A stretch of 64,000 bases of DNA from Larimichthys crocea (Eukaryota > Chordata > Actinopteri > Sciaenidae): the NCBI RefSeq assembly GCF_000972845.2, contig NC_040013.1:2222642-2286641 (forward strand), given 5' to 3'. Of this stretch, positions 27,001 to 40,624 are shown one piece after another. The translations under genes were made by a program, and so were the position numbers. How positions within the stretch are numbered: position 1 is the stretch's first letter; each line of letters begins with the position of its first letter. Below the pieces are notes generated by a model. It was not told the DNA's origin. It was given only the letters and a program-made list of their open reading frames with translations, and did no database searches.

Positions 27001-30000
27001 AGAGCAACTGTAATGTCCTTTACAGCTCCAGAAAACACTCTGCACACGCTCTGTGCACAAAGCCTCTGTGAAATAATATATCTAGAAAAGATGCTGCAGA
27101 GTTTTTTTTCTCAGATGAGGATGAATCTGTTTCTGGACATATTTGTGAAAAAAAGTTTTCATGGAGGGAAGTTTCACTTGGCAGCGTTTGACTGACATCT
27201 GGTCGACGTTGCTAAGCGACGTGCAGTCAACTTCTGTCCTGTGCACGTCAACACGTCATCGCGCCGTTTCATACCCTTTCTGTCCACATCACGTTGGATA
27301 TCAATAACTGATTCTGGAACAGTAAGAATATAAAAAGGTTTTAGAGCTTTGTCTGTCCAATATTTACTCTCCTTGCAGCTCTGTTTTTGGTCTCCACCAA
27401 CTCCTGAGCATTAACTGTGCTATGCCAAAAGGATGCTGTTCGGCCTAGCTTGCAAATCTTATTCCCACCAGACGTTATGTTTCACGCTGGAGCTGCTGAT
27501 GACCTGTGATCTCTCATTCATGGGTCCAGTTCAAATCAGTCAGCTGACACAAGTACTTCTGTAACCTCGGTACTCTCATGTGTGGAGTCAGACATCAACT
27601 GTAGCTCTCACGTAAGGGGTAGAAACATTACAGCCAAATCTCCACCAGTGGACACATCCACCATCACACGGTGTAACTACACAACCCTACTACCTCCAGC
27701 TGGTTAACTGCCTGCAGTCATGGATGCATAAAGAGATCTGGACACAGCGATGGAGGCAGGGCTCCGTTCATTCTCACGGAAGCTGGTCATTGGTGCATGA
27801 GACCAAAAAGATCTTTCACATATGCGTGTGCACTGTGGGGCTCCGACTTCTCCTTCGCTGACTTGAAAATGATTTAACTGAGCGAGACCTTCCAGATGTT
27901 ATTGGACCAAATGGATCAAATTCTGATCCACCATTTTACAGCCGCTTCTTTTTCAAAGTAAGTTCACGGGGTAAAGTATTTTTGGGCCAGTGTGCATCAC
28001 ATGACAGATCCTCGGAGGATGGAGGGTCTCGGAGGCGCTGTCACAGTATGACAGTAACACAGTGAATTTCATTTTTTGTACAATCATTTCAGTTCAGTTT
28101 TAAAAGGTGGGATGTCGTGTCAAGGTTGAGGCACGTTTGTCACGGTCGGAGCGATTGAGAAACAGTCGGATTGAAGAATCTGTCTCGGTTAATCAATCCA
28201 GTAATCTATTCATGTTCACACTGTGAGCTCTTCTGCTGCGTTGACCTTTTTACGACTGCACGGACTCCTCTGGTGGTGACACGACCACAGCGTCACCACA
28301 GTGACCAACAGAACCTTCAATTAAGTTGAAGTGAACAGTGCTGACGGATTCATCCGTCCCTCCATCATGAGAGAAAATGTAGAGAGAGGTAAATGCTTAA
28401 AAAGGCCGGCAGCAGCAGAAGCAATAGCTGCAGTGTGAAATCCATCAGACGGGCCGGGCCACAAGTGTTGGTCTATGATGGAGGTGGCAGATAAGCCCAT
28501 GTGTTTTGCTATGGGAGTGGGTGTAGTGAAAGGGGATCAGTCCACAGCAGTGTTTAGAGGTTCAAAAGCCCCTCTGGGGAGGAGAACCGATCGATCCTGC
28601 TTGGCCCGGAGCCAATCCTCTTCTTGCCTTTGGCCAGATATTCATCCACACTATATATAAGCCTCTAAGCCTTCAGTGATACTGCATATACAAAGATCTG
28701 GGCTCTCACCGCAGACTGGTAGCTGTATTATGAAGTCCACGCCCTGTGTTTTTAAATGCCAACTAAACACAGATGTGTTTAGGTTGCTCTCCACAGAGAA
28801 GGGGCCCTGCTGCATCGTCTGTGGTGCACGAGTTGTCGTCATGATGCTCTGATTAGAGGGAGCCATGGAGATAAACCATAGCTGCTGTCTCATTAGTCCA
28901 AGTGACTCTGGCTGGTTCCCACCCACAGGGAGCTCCTCCCAAGCCCACAGGAGAGCAGGGCACCTCCACACGGCCTGCAGGGACGGGACACAAACACCAC
29001 AGCTGGCCGGGTGCAGCCACACGTCAGCACACATGTACAGACGCACAAGGTTCACAAAGCACTCTCGAATCTCTTTCCAGCTCTTTCCAAAAAAAACAGC
29101 CTCAGAGGACGATCACTGGCTCGGCGACAAAATGGGGTTTCCCCACAGGGACACTCCATGAGCCTGCAACGGAGCGAGTGGCTGTGGCTTGACCTGCCGA
29201 GCTACAAATATAGCAAACATCCGATGTGAAACAGATGCATCGCAGTCCACATTAAAACCAGCTCACTGGGATCCTGTGTGCAAGCAGCTGTGCAGCGGCG
29301 TCACGTCAACCTGGAAGCTTGGCTTCATGGGAGCTCAGATCGATGGCTGAGGTTCGTCCACGGTGATGGGGACGCGAACGGACCCACTGTCATCACCGGT
29401 GACAGCTTTATCCCATCCGAAGGGGGGAGGTAACACACCTGAACGGCACAACGAGGACGATAAACGTCAGGGCCGAGCCCCGTGTGCTGCGGTAATGGCT
29501 GACAAACGGCTCAGTGGTTCAACCCGAGACACGTGTGGCGCTCGGTGTGACGTTCCATCAGAGGAGATCACAGCAGTAAGGAGAAGCTCCTCACGCCACA
29601 GGCCTCCTGACAGACACACTGCCACGCTCATATCCAGCATTTCAAACATTAGAGAAGAGAAAACACAAATATATCAATCGCCAGTTCATCATGTAGCCCT
29701 TCTGTCATACTCAAATAAAACGTCCTGAAATGTTCCTACAGATGGCGAGCAGCATTCATAAAAAAAATCTGTGTTATTGATTTTTTAAAATATTGCTTCG
29801 ATGTTCGTATTTATTTTAAAGGGTTAAGGCTACACAGCTTCAACCGGCCACATACCACATAATTTATAGCCTGGTTTAGTTTGCAACGCCCATCTGTACA
29901 TGGGTTTCTATAAAAACACACACATGCATGCAGCGTAACAACTTATTAAAGCTGCGGCTGCTTTAACCAGTTACAGAGACGTCTGATCACAGTTTGTTTC

Positions 30001-30370
30001 GCATAATGAAGCAGGTATGTTTTAATGTCGGTGTGCAAATGAATGAGACGCAGATCCCCGGTGGTCAGGTCACCTTCTGATGTTACATAAAACCTTCAAG
30101 TAAGAGACATAAAGCCACGCTTTTACTCCTCAGGCTTCACCTCATCAAAGAGGTGATGAAACCTTGTTTTTTATCATCCTGAGCGTCAGAGGTCACAATC
30201 ATTCGTGTGATTTACGACGGGACTCTTAACACGCAGCGGTGATATGTAGCCGAATCAGACGTGAAGAATAATTCCGGCAGCTTGAGATTTCACCGAGGTT
30301 GGATCTAACAGATGTCTCAAACCTCCCCCACATGTCTGCTTCAAACGCCGGGGACGACAGGAAGGTGAAT

Positions 30371-30413
<43 letters not shown>

Positions 30414-31403
30414 CACACACACACACACAAACACAGGGAGTGTGTTGGGCTTTGGTGGAGTACAGCACAAACATCTGGTCATGTTTAAAGAAAAAGTAGC
30501 AGTCAGAGAGAATTACAGTCAACCAAACAAAGGTTGTGTTGGGAGGATTTTACTCTGAAATGATGTGTACTATCATCATTGATATAATACTACTGTCATC
30601 ATGCCACAGCCAGAGGTAGGTGATCCCTCAGTCTCCCTTAACGCACATTAAACCTTTTTATTGGCCACTTTTATTCATTCAGCGTCTAAAAACCTGATTT
30701 TCCCGTACGCTGTATAATCTTTCCTTTGGAGCCAACTGTATCACCAACACGTTCAAGCCGAGCTCCAGCACTCGTCTGCCTGATGAATACGCAGCCGCCC
30801 CCCCTCCCACCTCGAGCTTGGTGACCTTTGGCAAGGTCGCGGCGTTCCTGAGTGAATAAATTATCGTCATTTGTGTCCTGTTGAGTTTGAAACGCCTCCG
30901 AGCTCAACCTGTCGCTCGTGTGCGTGAGTCCCAGAGGTTGGGGAGGGGGAGGCAGCGTTTATTCCCCTGAAAGTTACATAAGATGTGTGTGTGCAGCAAA
31001 CCACATCAAGGCCCTGGCTCTGTTCTAATCCCGGTGTGGTAATATGACATCATCTGTGGTGAGGACGAGCCAAGGAGAATTCATTAAGAGCTGCTGGAGT
31101 GTTTACGTCTGTGTGCGTGGACAGGAAGCTGTCACGTCTCTTACCTGTGTCCTGTCGGAACTGGTGCATGGACTGCAGGTCGATGATGTAAGGAGAGAGC
31201 TGTCCGTCCACCTGCCCCAGGACTACGCTTCCCCGGGCGTCCCCCTTCAGTACGTTCTCAATGTGGTGGCAAACGGCTGCAGTGTAGGGCCTCCAGCGCC
31301 CGTGCTCGTTCAGCCACTCCCAGACCACCACCCTGGCCAGGTTCTGAGGCGGGTACCCAAGCCCGTTGACGGGCACCAGCAACCCCGATCCAGGACGTGC
31401 CAT
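5456..31403 (-). CDS. dtx1: Deltex E3 ubiquitin ligase 1, N-terminal part (partial gene)
   Basis: Deltex proteins are cytosolic and nuclear E3 ubiquitin ligases. Their N-terminal WWE domains bind the Notch ankyrin repeats, and their C-terminal RING-DTC module transfers ubiquitin. Two coding exons are present: 31145-31403 (259 nt) and 5456-6203 (748 nt). They encode the first 335 residues plus two bases of a split codon. The start MARPGSGLLVPVNGLGYPPQ and the linker QSWPVGASSGQPCSCQQC match DTX1 as I know it better than DTX4, whose N terminus is shorter. WWE1 is about residues 14-92 and WWE2 about 93-170. Proline-rich, RING and DTC exons lie off the left edge. Both introns have GT-AG borders. 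The partial state comes from the window edge, not gene damage. The dtx1/dtx4 choice is the main uncertainty. Confidence 0.93.
7339..7381. repeat. (CA)n microsatellite
   Basis: About 21 CA units in dtx1 intron 1. Confidence 0.95.
8362..8465. repeat. Remnant of an ACTTAAGTA-rich fish repeat
   Basis: The sequence TTTACTTAAGTAAAGTACAG followed by TTCGTTACTTCCACCACTG is typical of non-autonomous hAT-like repeats of fish. It recalls the arms of the 19218-19974 element. It is truncated and has no clear ends. Confidence 0.45.
8491..8733. repeat. 243-bp dispersed repeat, copy A
   Basis: It begins CTGCAGTTCCTCTAACGTCC and ends near GGACGCTTTGACTG. It matches copy B at 17436-17678 with about six mismatches and no indels over 243 bp. 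No open frame or terminal repeat is visible. Both copies lie in the same orientation in dtx1 intron 1. Confidence 0.9.
13077..13098. repeat. Short tandem AGACCAGACCAGA repeat
   Basis: A run of AGACCAGACCAGA units (13-bp period) just upstream of a LINE-derived segment. Confidence 0.7.
13110..13370 (+). mobile_element. LINE reverse-transcriptase 3' fragment
   Basis: Conceptual translation gives LHWLVARFRIDF-like sequence: the visible residues are PVSFRIDFKIVLLVFKPPNG, followed in other frames by an LRHLRQLNTSF-like end. This is the conserved C-terminal tail of CR1/L2/Rex-type LINE ORF2 proteins, which usually reads 'LHWLPV..RI.FKI..L.FK..NG'. It is frameshifted and truncated, hence inactive. 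The family assignment is from recognition, not a database search. Confidence 0.7.
14609..14692. repeat. Tandem duplication, 42-bp period, 2 copies
   Basis: Two copies of a 42-bp unit starting CTTTGCTCACACCTGGATCA, differing only at the last base. It is followed by 9 bp and then by a different 42-bp array at 14702. Confidence 0.9.
14702..14827. repeat. Tandem array, 42-bp period, 3 copies
   Basis: Three copies start at 14702, 14744 and 14786 with the consensus GACGTCACGGAGACTACGTC and a following segment ending in GACAGTCTGCGGG. Copies differ by a few substitutions. A single unit of the same sequence occurs at about 2912-2942, so the array expanded from part of that dispersed repeat. Open frames run through it only because 42 is a multiple of three. 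Confidence 0.92.
15660..15790. repeat. Polypurine tract with (GGAA)n
   Basis: About 130 bp that are nearly all purine on the plus strand, with GTGGTGGTGGTGCTGCTGCT, GGAGGAGGAGG and (GGAA)n at 15716-15736. Open frames on both strands here are low-complexity shadows. Confidence 0.85.
16001..16033. repeat. (CATCCT)n microsatellite
   Basis: Five hexamer units of CATCCT in dtx1 intron 1. Confidence 0.93.
16323..16364. repeat. (GT)n microsatellite
   Basis: About 20 GT units, 170 bp from a (CA)n array at 16535. The two are in inverse orientation and could form a hairpin with each other. Confidence 0.95.
16535..16585. repeat. (CA)n microsatellite
   Basis: About 24 CA units with one AA interruption, complementary to the (GT)n at 16323. 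Confidence 0.95.
17436..17678. repeat. 243-bp dispersed repeat, copy B
   Basis: It matches copy A at 8491-8733 with about six mismatches. Downstream it continues into TTGACAGGTGGGTGTCGTCA, which copy A lacks. Confidence 0.9.
17973..18014. repeat. (CA)n microsatellite
   Basis: About 21 CA units in dtx1 intron 1. Confidence 0.95.
18990..19195. repeat. Abundant fish interspersed repeat
   Basis: The segments GGATGGAGCCTATCCCAGCT, GAGGCGGGGTACGCCCTGGA, AACATGCAAACTCCGCACAG and TGCTGTGAGGCGACAGTG are hallmarks of a repeat that is very common in fish genomes. I recall it as LINE-derived but cannot confirm the family here. It abuts the hAT-like element that starts at 19218. Confidence 0.65.
19218..19974. 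mobile_element. Non-autonomous hAT-like element (757 bp) with TSD
   Basis: The ends are CAGAGATGTATA at 19218 and the inverted TATACATCTCTG ending at 19974. They are flanked by 8-bp duplications TCAGTGAT (19210-19217) and TCAATGAT (19975-19982), with one mismatch. hAT transposons make 8-bp duplications and often have CAG-type ends. The arms are rich in ACTTAAGTAC-like motifs; the centre (about 19405-19700) is GC-richer and unrelated to the arms. No transposase frame is present, so it would need a partner enzyme. Confidence 0.8.
24193..24326. repeat. (TA)n / AT-rich microsatellite
   Basis: About 130 bp composed only of A, T and a few C, with TATATA runs and (AAT)n and (AATA)n stretches. Part of it is self-complementary and could extrude as a cruciform. 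Confidence 0.93.
25208..25232. repeat. (CAG)n trinucleotide repeat
   Basis: Eight CAG/AGC units in intronic sequence. Confidence 0.9.
25655..25745 (-). repeat. Inverted diverged copy of the 243-bp repeat
   Basis: On the minus strand AACTGCAGTTCCTCTTCTCG and CCACTTGAGGTTGGCTCC correspond to the left end of the repeats at 8491 and 17436. A short GACATTTG tandem (GGACATTTGGACATTTGGAC) is embedded. Confidence 0.6.
30372..30436. repeat. (CA)n microsatellite, interrupted
   Basis: About 30 CA units with GACAAA and AA interruptions, 700 bp downstream of dtx1 exon 1 on the gene's strand. Confidence 0.95.
31145..31403 (-). CDS. dtx1: dtx1 coding exon 1 (start codon and WWE1)
   Basis: The ATG at 31403 sits in GGAGATGGC, an acceptable context with G at -3 and G at +4. 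The exon encodes MARPGSGLLVPVNGLGYPPQ followed by VVVWEWLNEHGRWRPYTAAV, the first WWE domain, and DLQSMHQFRQDT. The splice donor GTAAGA begins at 31144. A non-coding first exon further upstream is possible, because an AG with a pyrimidine-poor tract precedes the ATG (CCACAG about 7 bases before it), but this was not resolved. Confidence 0.95.
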
Positions 31404-32914
31404 CTCCTTCCTGTGGTTGTCTGCGCTTTGAGCTGCTTGGCGACGTCCCGGAGCTCAAACAGCACTGTCAGTCAACTATGACACGCTGGAACATTTTCAT
31501 CAGCGCCAAACTGAAAGAGCTCGAATCAGCGGTTAGTGTGGGGGTCCTCGAGTTATCTCATGCTGCTGGAGTCATCGTCTACAGGTACTTTATGACTGTC
31601 GGGGCTTTGATCCGGCAGAAGCAGCCCTCCCCTCCGGTCCTCCTGGGTCTTGTCGTGTTTGAAGTGGCAGATGATGATGTTGATGATGACGATGAGGTTG
31701 ATGGTGATTAGCTTTGCAGCTGTAGCAGCCTCAGTCCTCCACAGCCCGGCACAGCAGATCAGGTAGACGGGAGACGTTCTGTACACAGACAACAGACAAC
31801 AACACGCTGGTAAACAAACGCTGTGATTCCTCTCAGGAGCCTCAACAGTCTGCTACAGAGGACACAAACCCAGTTCCCCATTAGTGGCCTGCAGCTCTTG
31901 GCCAAATATTCTGTTTACTTAAAGTGTGGTGAGAAAATAAATTGTACATGAGCCTGTGAGCTGGTTCAGCAGCACAAATAATTGTGATTGTCATCAGATT
32001 GTGTGTGTGGAGGGGACAGAGCAGCCAGATGCTCCCATAATCCTCAGCAGAATATCAGTCAGACACACAGAGCTGATCAGGTGCAGAGAACACAGCAAGA
32101 TCTTCATGCTTCAATGTTTCTATCATTTCATGCACAATACGCGCACGCATCGGTACAGACCTGTAGGCTGCAGCTGTGGTGCCACACATCTGTCAGGTAG
32201 AGACGCTGCGTTTCTTTCCGGCCGAAAAATCAAGATTGCAAAAGACAAAAACTAAAAAATAAAATAAAAAAAACAAACCGAGGTGTGAATCTCGACACGC
32301 ACCTGCTTTCCCCCGAACCGGAGATCCAAACGCACGTCCCGCAGCTGCGCGTAATCCAGCGTTAGTGCAGAAAACCAAGACGTCGTTTCATCCCCCGTGA
32401 ATCTGCTCCAGACTCCAGTACAGCAGCTTGTTGGTCCGCTGTGTTAAAGTGAATGCATGCCCCAGTTGCGTTGGTTGTCAGTGTGTGTGTGTGCGGTGCA
32501 CACGCGCAATTTCTGCCAAAACATCACGCGTTTTTTTAAACACGCATTTAATTTTTTTTTTTTTGTGCCGGAGCAGCAAATTACGCACAAACGTCCAGGA
32601 CGCACCTGTGTGGACACAGCCGACAAAAACCAGCCAAAGTGGTCAATTAAGACAAAATGAAATGATAGGACTTCCGGTGTCTGGTTTCAAAATAAAGCCC
32701 CTGCTGACACAGTGAGAGAGGGAAGCAGATCAGATGGAGAGGTGGTTACATAAAGCAAAAAAACAGAAACATTCAGTGTGGAGTCACACAGCAGACAGGA
32801 AAGACAGAGAGGTCAGACTGTGATAAGAGCTCAGGCTGAGTACTGACAGTAAACCACACAGATAAAAATCAACTGCAGTCAAACTTCAGGTTTGTCTGTA
32901 TCAGCTTTCTTCAG

Positions 32915-33006
32915 GATGGGTTAAATCTGGGGCAACTGGACTTGGCTGTAGACCTGTGAAGATGTTTCATCCAAAAGATCTCCAGCTGTCCCAGATTTAA
33001 CCCATC
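32915..33006. repeat. Imperfect hairpin (17-bp perfect arms)
   Basis: The left arm GATGGGTTAAATCTGGG (32915-32931) is the exact reverse complement of 32990-33006. Extending both arms to 25 bp keeps 22 matches. The sequence resembles a repeat I recall in many fish genomes, with words about 'AAGATGTTTCATCC' in the loop. The function is unknown. Confidence 0.8.
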
Positions 33007-34139
33007 TCAAAGATTTCTCTCTCCTGGTTAGACTTAGACATCAAAACCATGGAAAACTATTAAGTATCTATTGATAATATCAAACCTGGGTTGATGAATT
33101 TGAGTTACAAAATAAAAGAAATGTTCATAGAACTGTGTAAATAAAGCAGTGAGACACATCTGTCATGTCATACTGATGATGTGTTTACTTTACTGATGGC
33201 ATCATGTCTGATAAAGTATCTGAAGCATATTTTTATTTTATTGCCTTATTTCATGGCACCTTCAGATGTAGATTAGAATCCAATAGTCTTGTCTGAATCA
33301 GAATTTTCCTGGATGATTGATACCGATGTTGTTGCTTGTGATAACAGAACTGAGCAGTCTGCCACAGTTCAACAGCTTCATGGAAAATCCTGCAAAATGA
33401 GACAACAGCACCACCTGCTTCCAAAATAACGCACCTGCAAACAAACAAGGAATATCTGGCAATCAGCAGAGAGCTTTTCTGGCTGGATGATCAGTGTTTT
33501 CATATATTAAAAAGGCCTTTTCCTCCTCTGGTTACATCCTGACACAGACACACATGTTGTTTCTCACCATGCACATGACAGATTCACAATCAAAGGAACC
33601 CTTCTCAGTGCAGGCAAGAAAAATAAAAAACTGGTCAAGTGATGAATAATTCATCCATGAATCATTCATCCACTTCAAACTCCACCAGTGGCCTCAATTA
33701 TTTGGAGAGCAGCACTATCATGTGGCCTTTTGGTGTTAGTGAACCTCTTCTGGTGTTGTGGAGCTGCAGTGTGTCTGACATTAGCTGTGCTGCAGCAGTA
33801 GTCAGCTTTACAATACAATAAAATAAAGATATCAGTGTGTTTGTGCCTGGATTGCTCAGTGGGACATTTGTAGAATCAAGTCACTGGTTTATCTGAGAAA
33901 AGCCCTCATATAGGTGGCAGAATATAGAAGTATAGTTGTAAGTGATGCTGCTAAATACTGGACATGAAAACATGTAGTCTGTGTTTGTTGTTGTTGTTTT
34001 TATTGGATTTGTTTTTAGATCATGGCATGGACGTAGAAAATGTGACGTAGAACAGCCACACTACAATACAAAAAGTACAAATATTTACATAATAACAAAC
34101 AGTTATAATAAAAGACAAAGTGACGTGCTACAAAAACAC

Positions 34140-34870
34140 AAAGAGACACAGAACGATTCATAAATCAGACTTACTTCATTTGATACTAAATATGAGATCT
34201 GAGATCCTCAATAAATGCTTTCCAAATTCGGTCAAAGGTATCAGAGGCGACATTGGCATTGGTAACAGGTAACAGGTATCGTGCGTCTCAGTTTCCCAAG
34301 TTTAAAGATGTTGCAACACCTCCTGCAGCCACTGAGTCCAGCTTGGCGGATGATCTTAGTGCTACCAAAGTGACAAATCCAGTTCCAGTGAGATCAGATC
34401 ACAGGGTCCGACTGAATCACCATGAGAAACATGGGACAGCGTTTTGAAGATTGAGCTCCAGTAAGTGGACAGTTCAGGACCACACGAGGGTTATGTGATA
34501 ATCTGCATCTGTCACATGTTGAATCTACGTCTGGGAACATTTTAGAGAGTTTAACTTTAGAGGAATGAAGGCAGTGCAGCACCCTAAACTGAACGAGGCC
34601 GATCCATGCACAGACTGAGGCCGTAAGCTCTGCAGGGCTTTTTCTGCACCTCTCTGCCATCACAGCTACCCCAAGACAAAAGGAAAACACTGGTGACCCA
34701 TCAGGCAAATCACAAAAATGAATCTTTCTTGGGAATTGTAGCTGTTTAATCATATTTAAAAATAAAACGACCTCATTAACCCCTCCCACAGTAAATACAA
34801 GCAGTGAAAAATGTTTAATAGTGAGTAAAATACATGGAAATTCTTTCAAATCAAGCAACTCCTTTAACAC
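34140..34870 (-). mobile_element. L1-like LINE ORF2 fragment
   Basis: The minus strand has a 158-codon open frame (34394-34870) whose part QFRVLHCLHSSKVKLSKMFP followed by TCDRC matches the Cys-rich region near the C terminus of fish L1-type ORF2 proteins. A further IWKAFIEDL-like motif lies downstream in another frame, so the copy is frameshifted. It carries no reverse-transcriptase catalytic motif and is a 3' relic. It sits in the same orientation as slc20a1, about 300 bp beyond its stop, and could be part of that gene's 3' UTR. Confidence 0.7.
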
Positions 34871-35148
34871 GCAAACATAGAATATAACTGTTCTTTTTCC
34901 TTTTTTTTAAATCTAAAGTTTGGATTTTTTTTTTTTTTGCTTTTATACAAATATACATATGGATATACAGGATCACAGACTTCTGGATATGTGACAGTGT
35001 TATTAGATCCTACATCATTCATGGACATATTCCTATGAGAACGTCATTGGTTTGACCTTGAGATGACATTGAATGATATCATAAACATCACTGATAGAGA
35101 CCATAGGGAGCATGTTCTATCTGTTACCCTGTCAGTCGTACAACAAGC

Positions 35149-39641
<4,493 letters not shown>

Positions 39642-40590
39642 CATTAATTTAAATTTAAACAATAAAGCAAGTCGATGTGTGGTTATTTCACTCTGACTTA
39701 TGAGGTAATGTGCGTTTATAAATAACTTTCTACAGCAAAATGGATGAAAGAACCTCTTGGTTCAGTTCTAAAAATGTTAATGGCAAGAAATCAGCATGCA
39801 TTGTGAGCTAGTTGTGCAGAGTTTGTGCGTAGGCTTCATCGTCATGTGACAGGGTAAAGAGACGGGAGGGACATCCATCGTGACAGCGATCCTCTGACGA
39901 GACACACTGCGAAAACACACACAGGTTAGAGGTTAGTATTCCTGATTTACTGGTCACGTATTAACAAGCCTAAAACTAACCAAGCAGCATGTTCTGCAGG
40001 CATGATTTACAGCAGAGGCAGAGGGAAGTGGGTATGATGAAGTGTTTTATTCCAGTAATAAGTCATTAGCTGCTTATTTATATGACAAAAACAGGAAGAA
40101 GACTTCATAAATTATGCAACGTGCAGATTTTATAAGCATGAATATCCCCTAAATAAACAGCACTGCTGTATTTTTGGACACAGGCTGTGACTTCACTGCA
40201 GGTCACAGTGTGTTTGCTGTTTCTAACAGGATCCTGGATCTCCATCCTTCTCTGTAGTAGCCTCTAAAACTCCAGTTGCGTAAAGTCACAAATAAATCCA
40301 CTGTAAGCTTCAGAAAGGGACTTTAAAGCTGTTAATAAGTGTCAGCAGTCACTGTGAACAGACTCAGCATCAGTATAGAAAGTAACGGTATGTTAATCTC
40401 CTTAGCTGCTGTTGCATAATTCAAATGGAGCCACAACAGAAATAAATAAATAAATAAAAATATCTGAACACTCACACGTGAGATCCAGCTGAAGGTTCAG
40501 GTTCGGGTCCTGGTCCAGTCTGTGCGTCCTGTGCTGTGTGTGACAGTGACAGTGTGTGTTATTCAGTCCTGCAGCCTGTAATGTGTGGAG
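39642..40590 (-). other. slc20a1: slc20a1 5' UTR with leader intron (inferred)
   Basis: A splice acceptor TGTGTTTTCGCAG ends at 39907 and a possible donor CACGT|GTGAG lies at 40476/40475, suggesting a non-coding exon of about 110 bp (40476-40590) joined to 39906. The intron between them (39907-40475) shows no other feature. Confidence 0.45.
39777..39878 (-). CDS. Upstream ORF in the slc20a1 leader (33 codons)
   Basis: The leader immediately upstream of slc20a1 has an ATG at 39878 in CACGATGGA, an A at -3 context, opening a 33-codon frame that stops at TAA 39779-39777, 136 bases before the main ATG. It begins MDVPPVSLPC and ends LISCH. It is not homologous to anything I recognise. If transcribed, it could reduce initiation at the main start. 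Whether the leader is spliced as proposed (acceptor AG at 39908-39907) is inferred. Confidence 0.4.
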   Translation of the reverse strand: MDVPPVSLPCHMTMKPTHKLCTTSSQCMLISCH

Positions 40591-40614
40591 CGCTCTCCTG
40601 TTGGGAGGTGTCGG

Positions 40615-40622
40615 TTTATATA
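40615..40622 (-). promoter_or_regulatory. slc20a1: TATA box of slc20a1
   Basis: The minus strand reads TATATAAA here. A start site about 30 bp downstream (near 40590) would place the proposed leader exon directly after it. An E-box CACGTG lies at the leader-exon border (about 40475-40480). Confidence 0.55.
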
Positions 40623-40624
40623 TT

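Larger units (their letters stand above)
6204..31144 (-). other. dtx1: dtx1 intron 1 (24.9 kb)
   Basis: This is a single long intron with donor GTAAGA at 31144 and acceptor AG at 6205-6204. No nested gene is recognisable. The many open frames of 60-228 codons lack family resemblance or are translated microsatellites. It holds two near-identical 243-bp repeats, an inverted relative, 42-bp tandem arrays, a LINE tail, a hAT-like element, a fish 'aacatgcaaactcc' repeat, several CA arrays and an AT microsatellite. Stretches not listed separately (for example 20000-24190 and 26600-30370) show nothing I recognise. First introns of Notch-pathway genes often carry enhancers, but none can be proved from sequence alone. 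Confidence 0.8.
31404..35148. other. dtx1-slc20a1 intergenic region
   Basis: This region holds the dtx1 upstream sequence and the slc20a1 3' region. No protein gene was recognised. It contains a 17-bp perfect-arm hairpin at 32915-33006 and an L1-like LINE fragment at 34140-34870. The dtx1 promoter should lie just above 31404, but I see no TATA box. The GC-richer stretch at 32280-32400 is a candidate for a CpG-type start. No clear AATAAA follows the slc20a1 stop codon on its strand within the first 900 bp; an ATTAAA at 34814-34819 lies inside the LINE fragment. Confidence 0.6.

Noticed and set aside
26509..27195. 228-codon open frame, the longest outside recognised exons apart from dtx1
   Set aside because: It has poly-Phe runs from poly-T tracts, no domain or codon signal, and no splice neighbours; it lies in dtx1 intron 1 and is most likely chance.
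28911..28925. RBPJ/CSL-like motif (TTCCCAC) in dtx1 intron 1
   Set aside because: Dtx1 is a Notch target, but a 7-mer is expected several times by chance in 64 kb on two strands, and others occur at 2325 and 7175.
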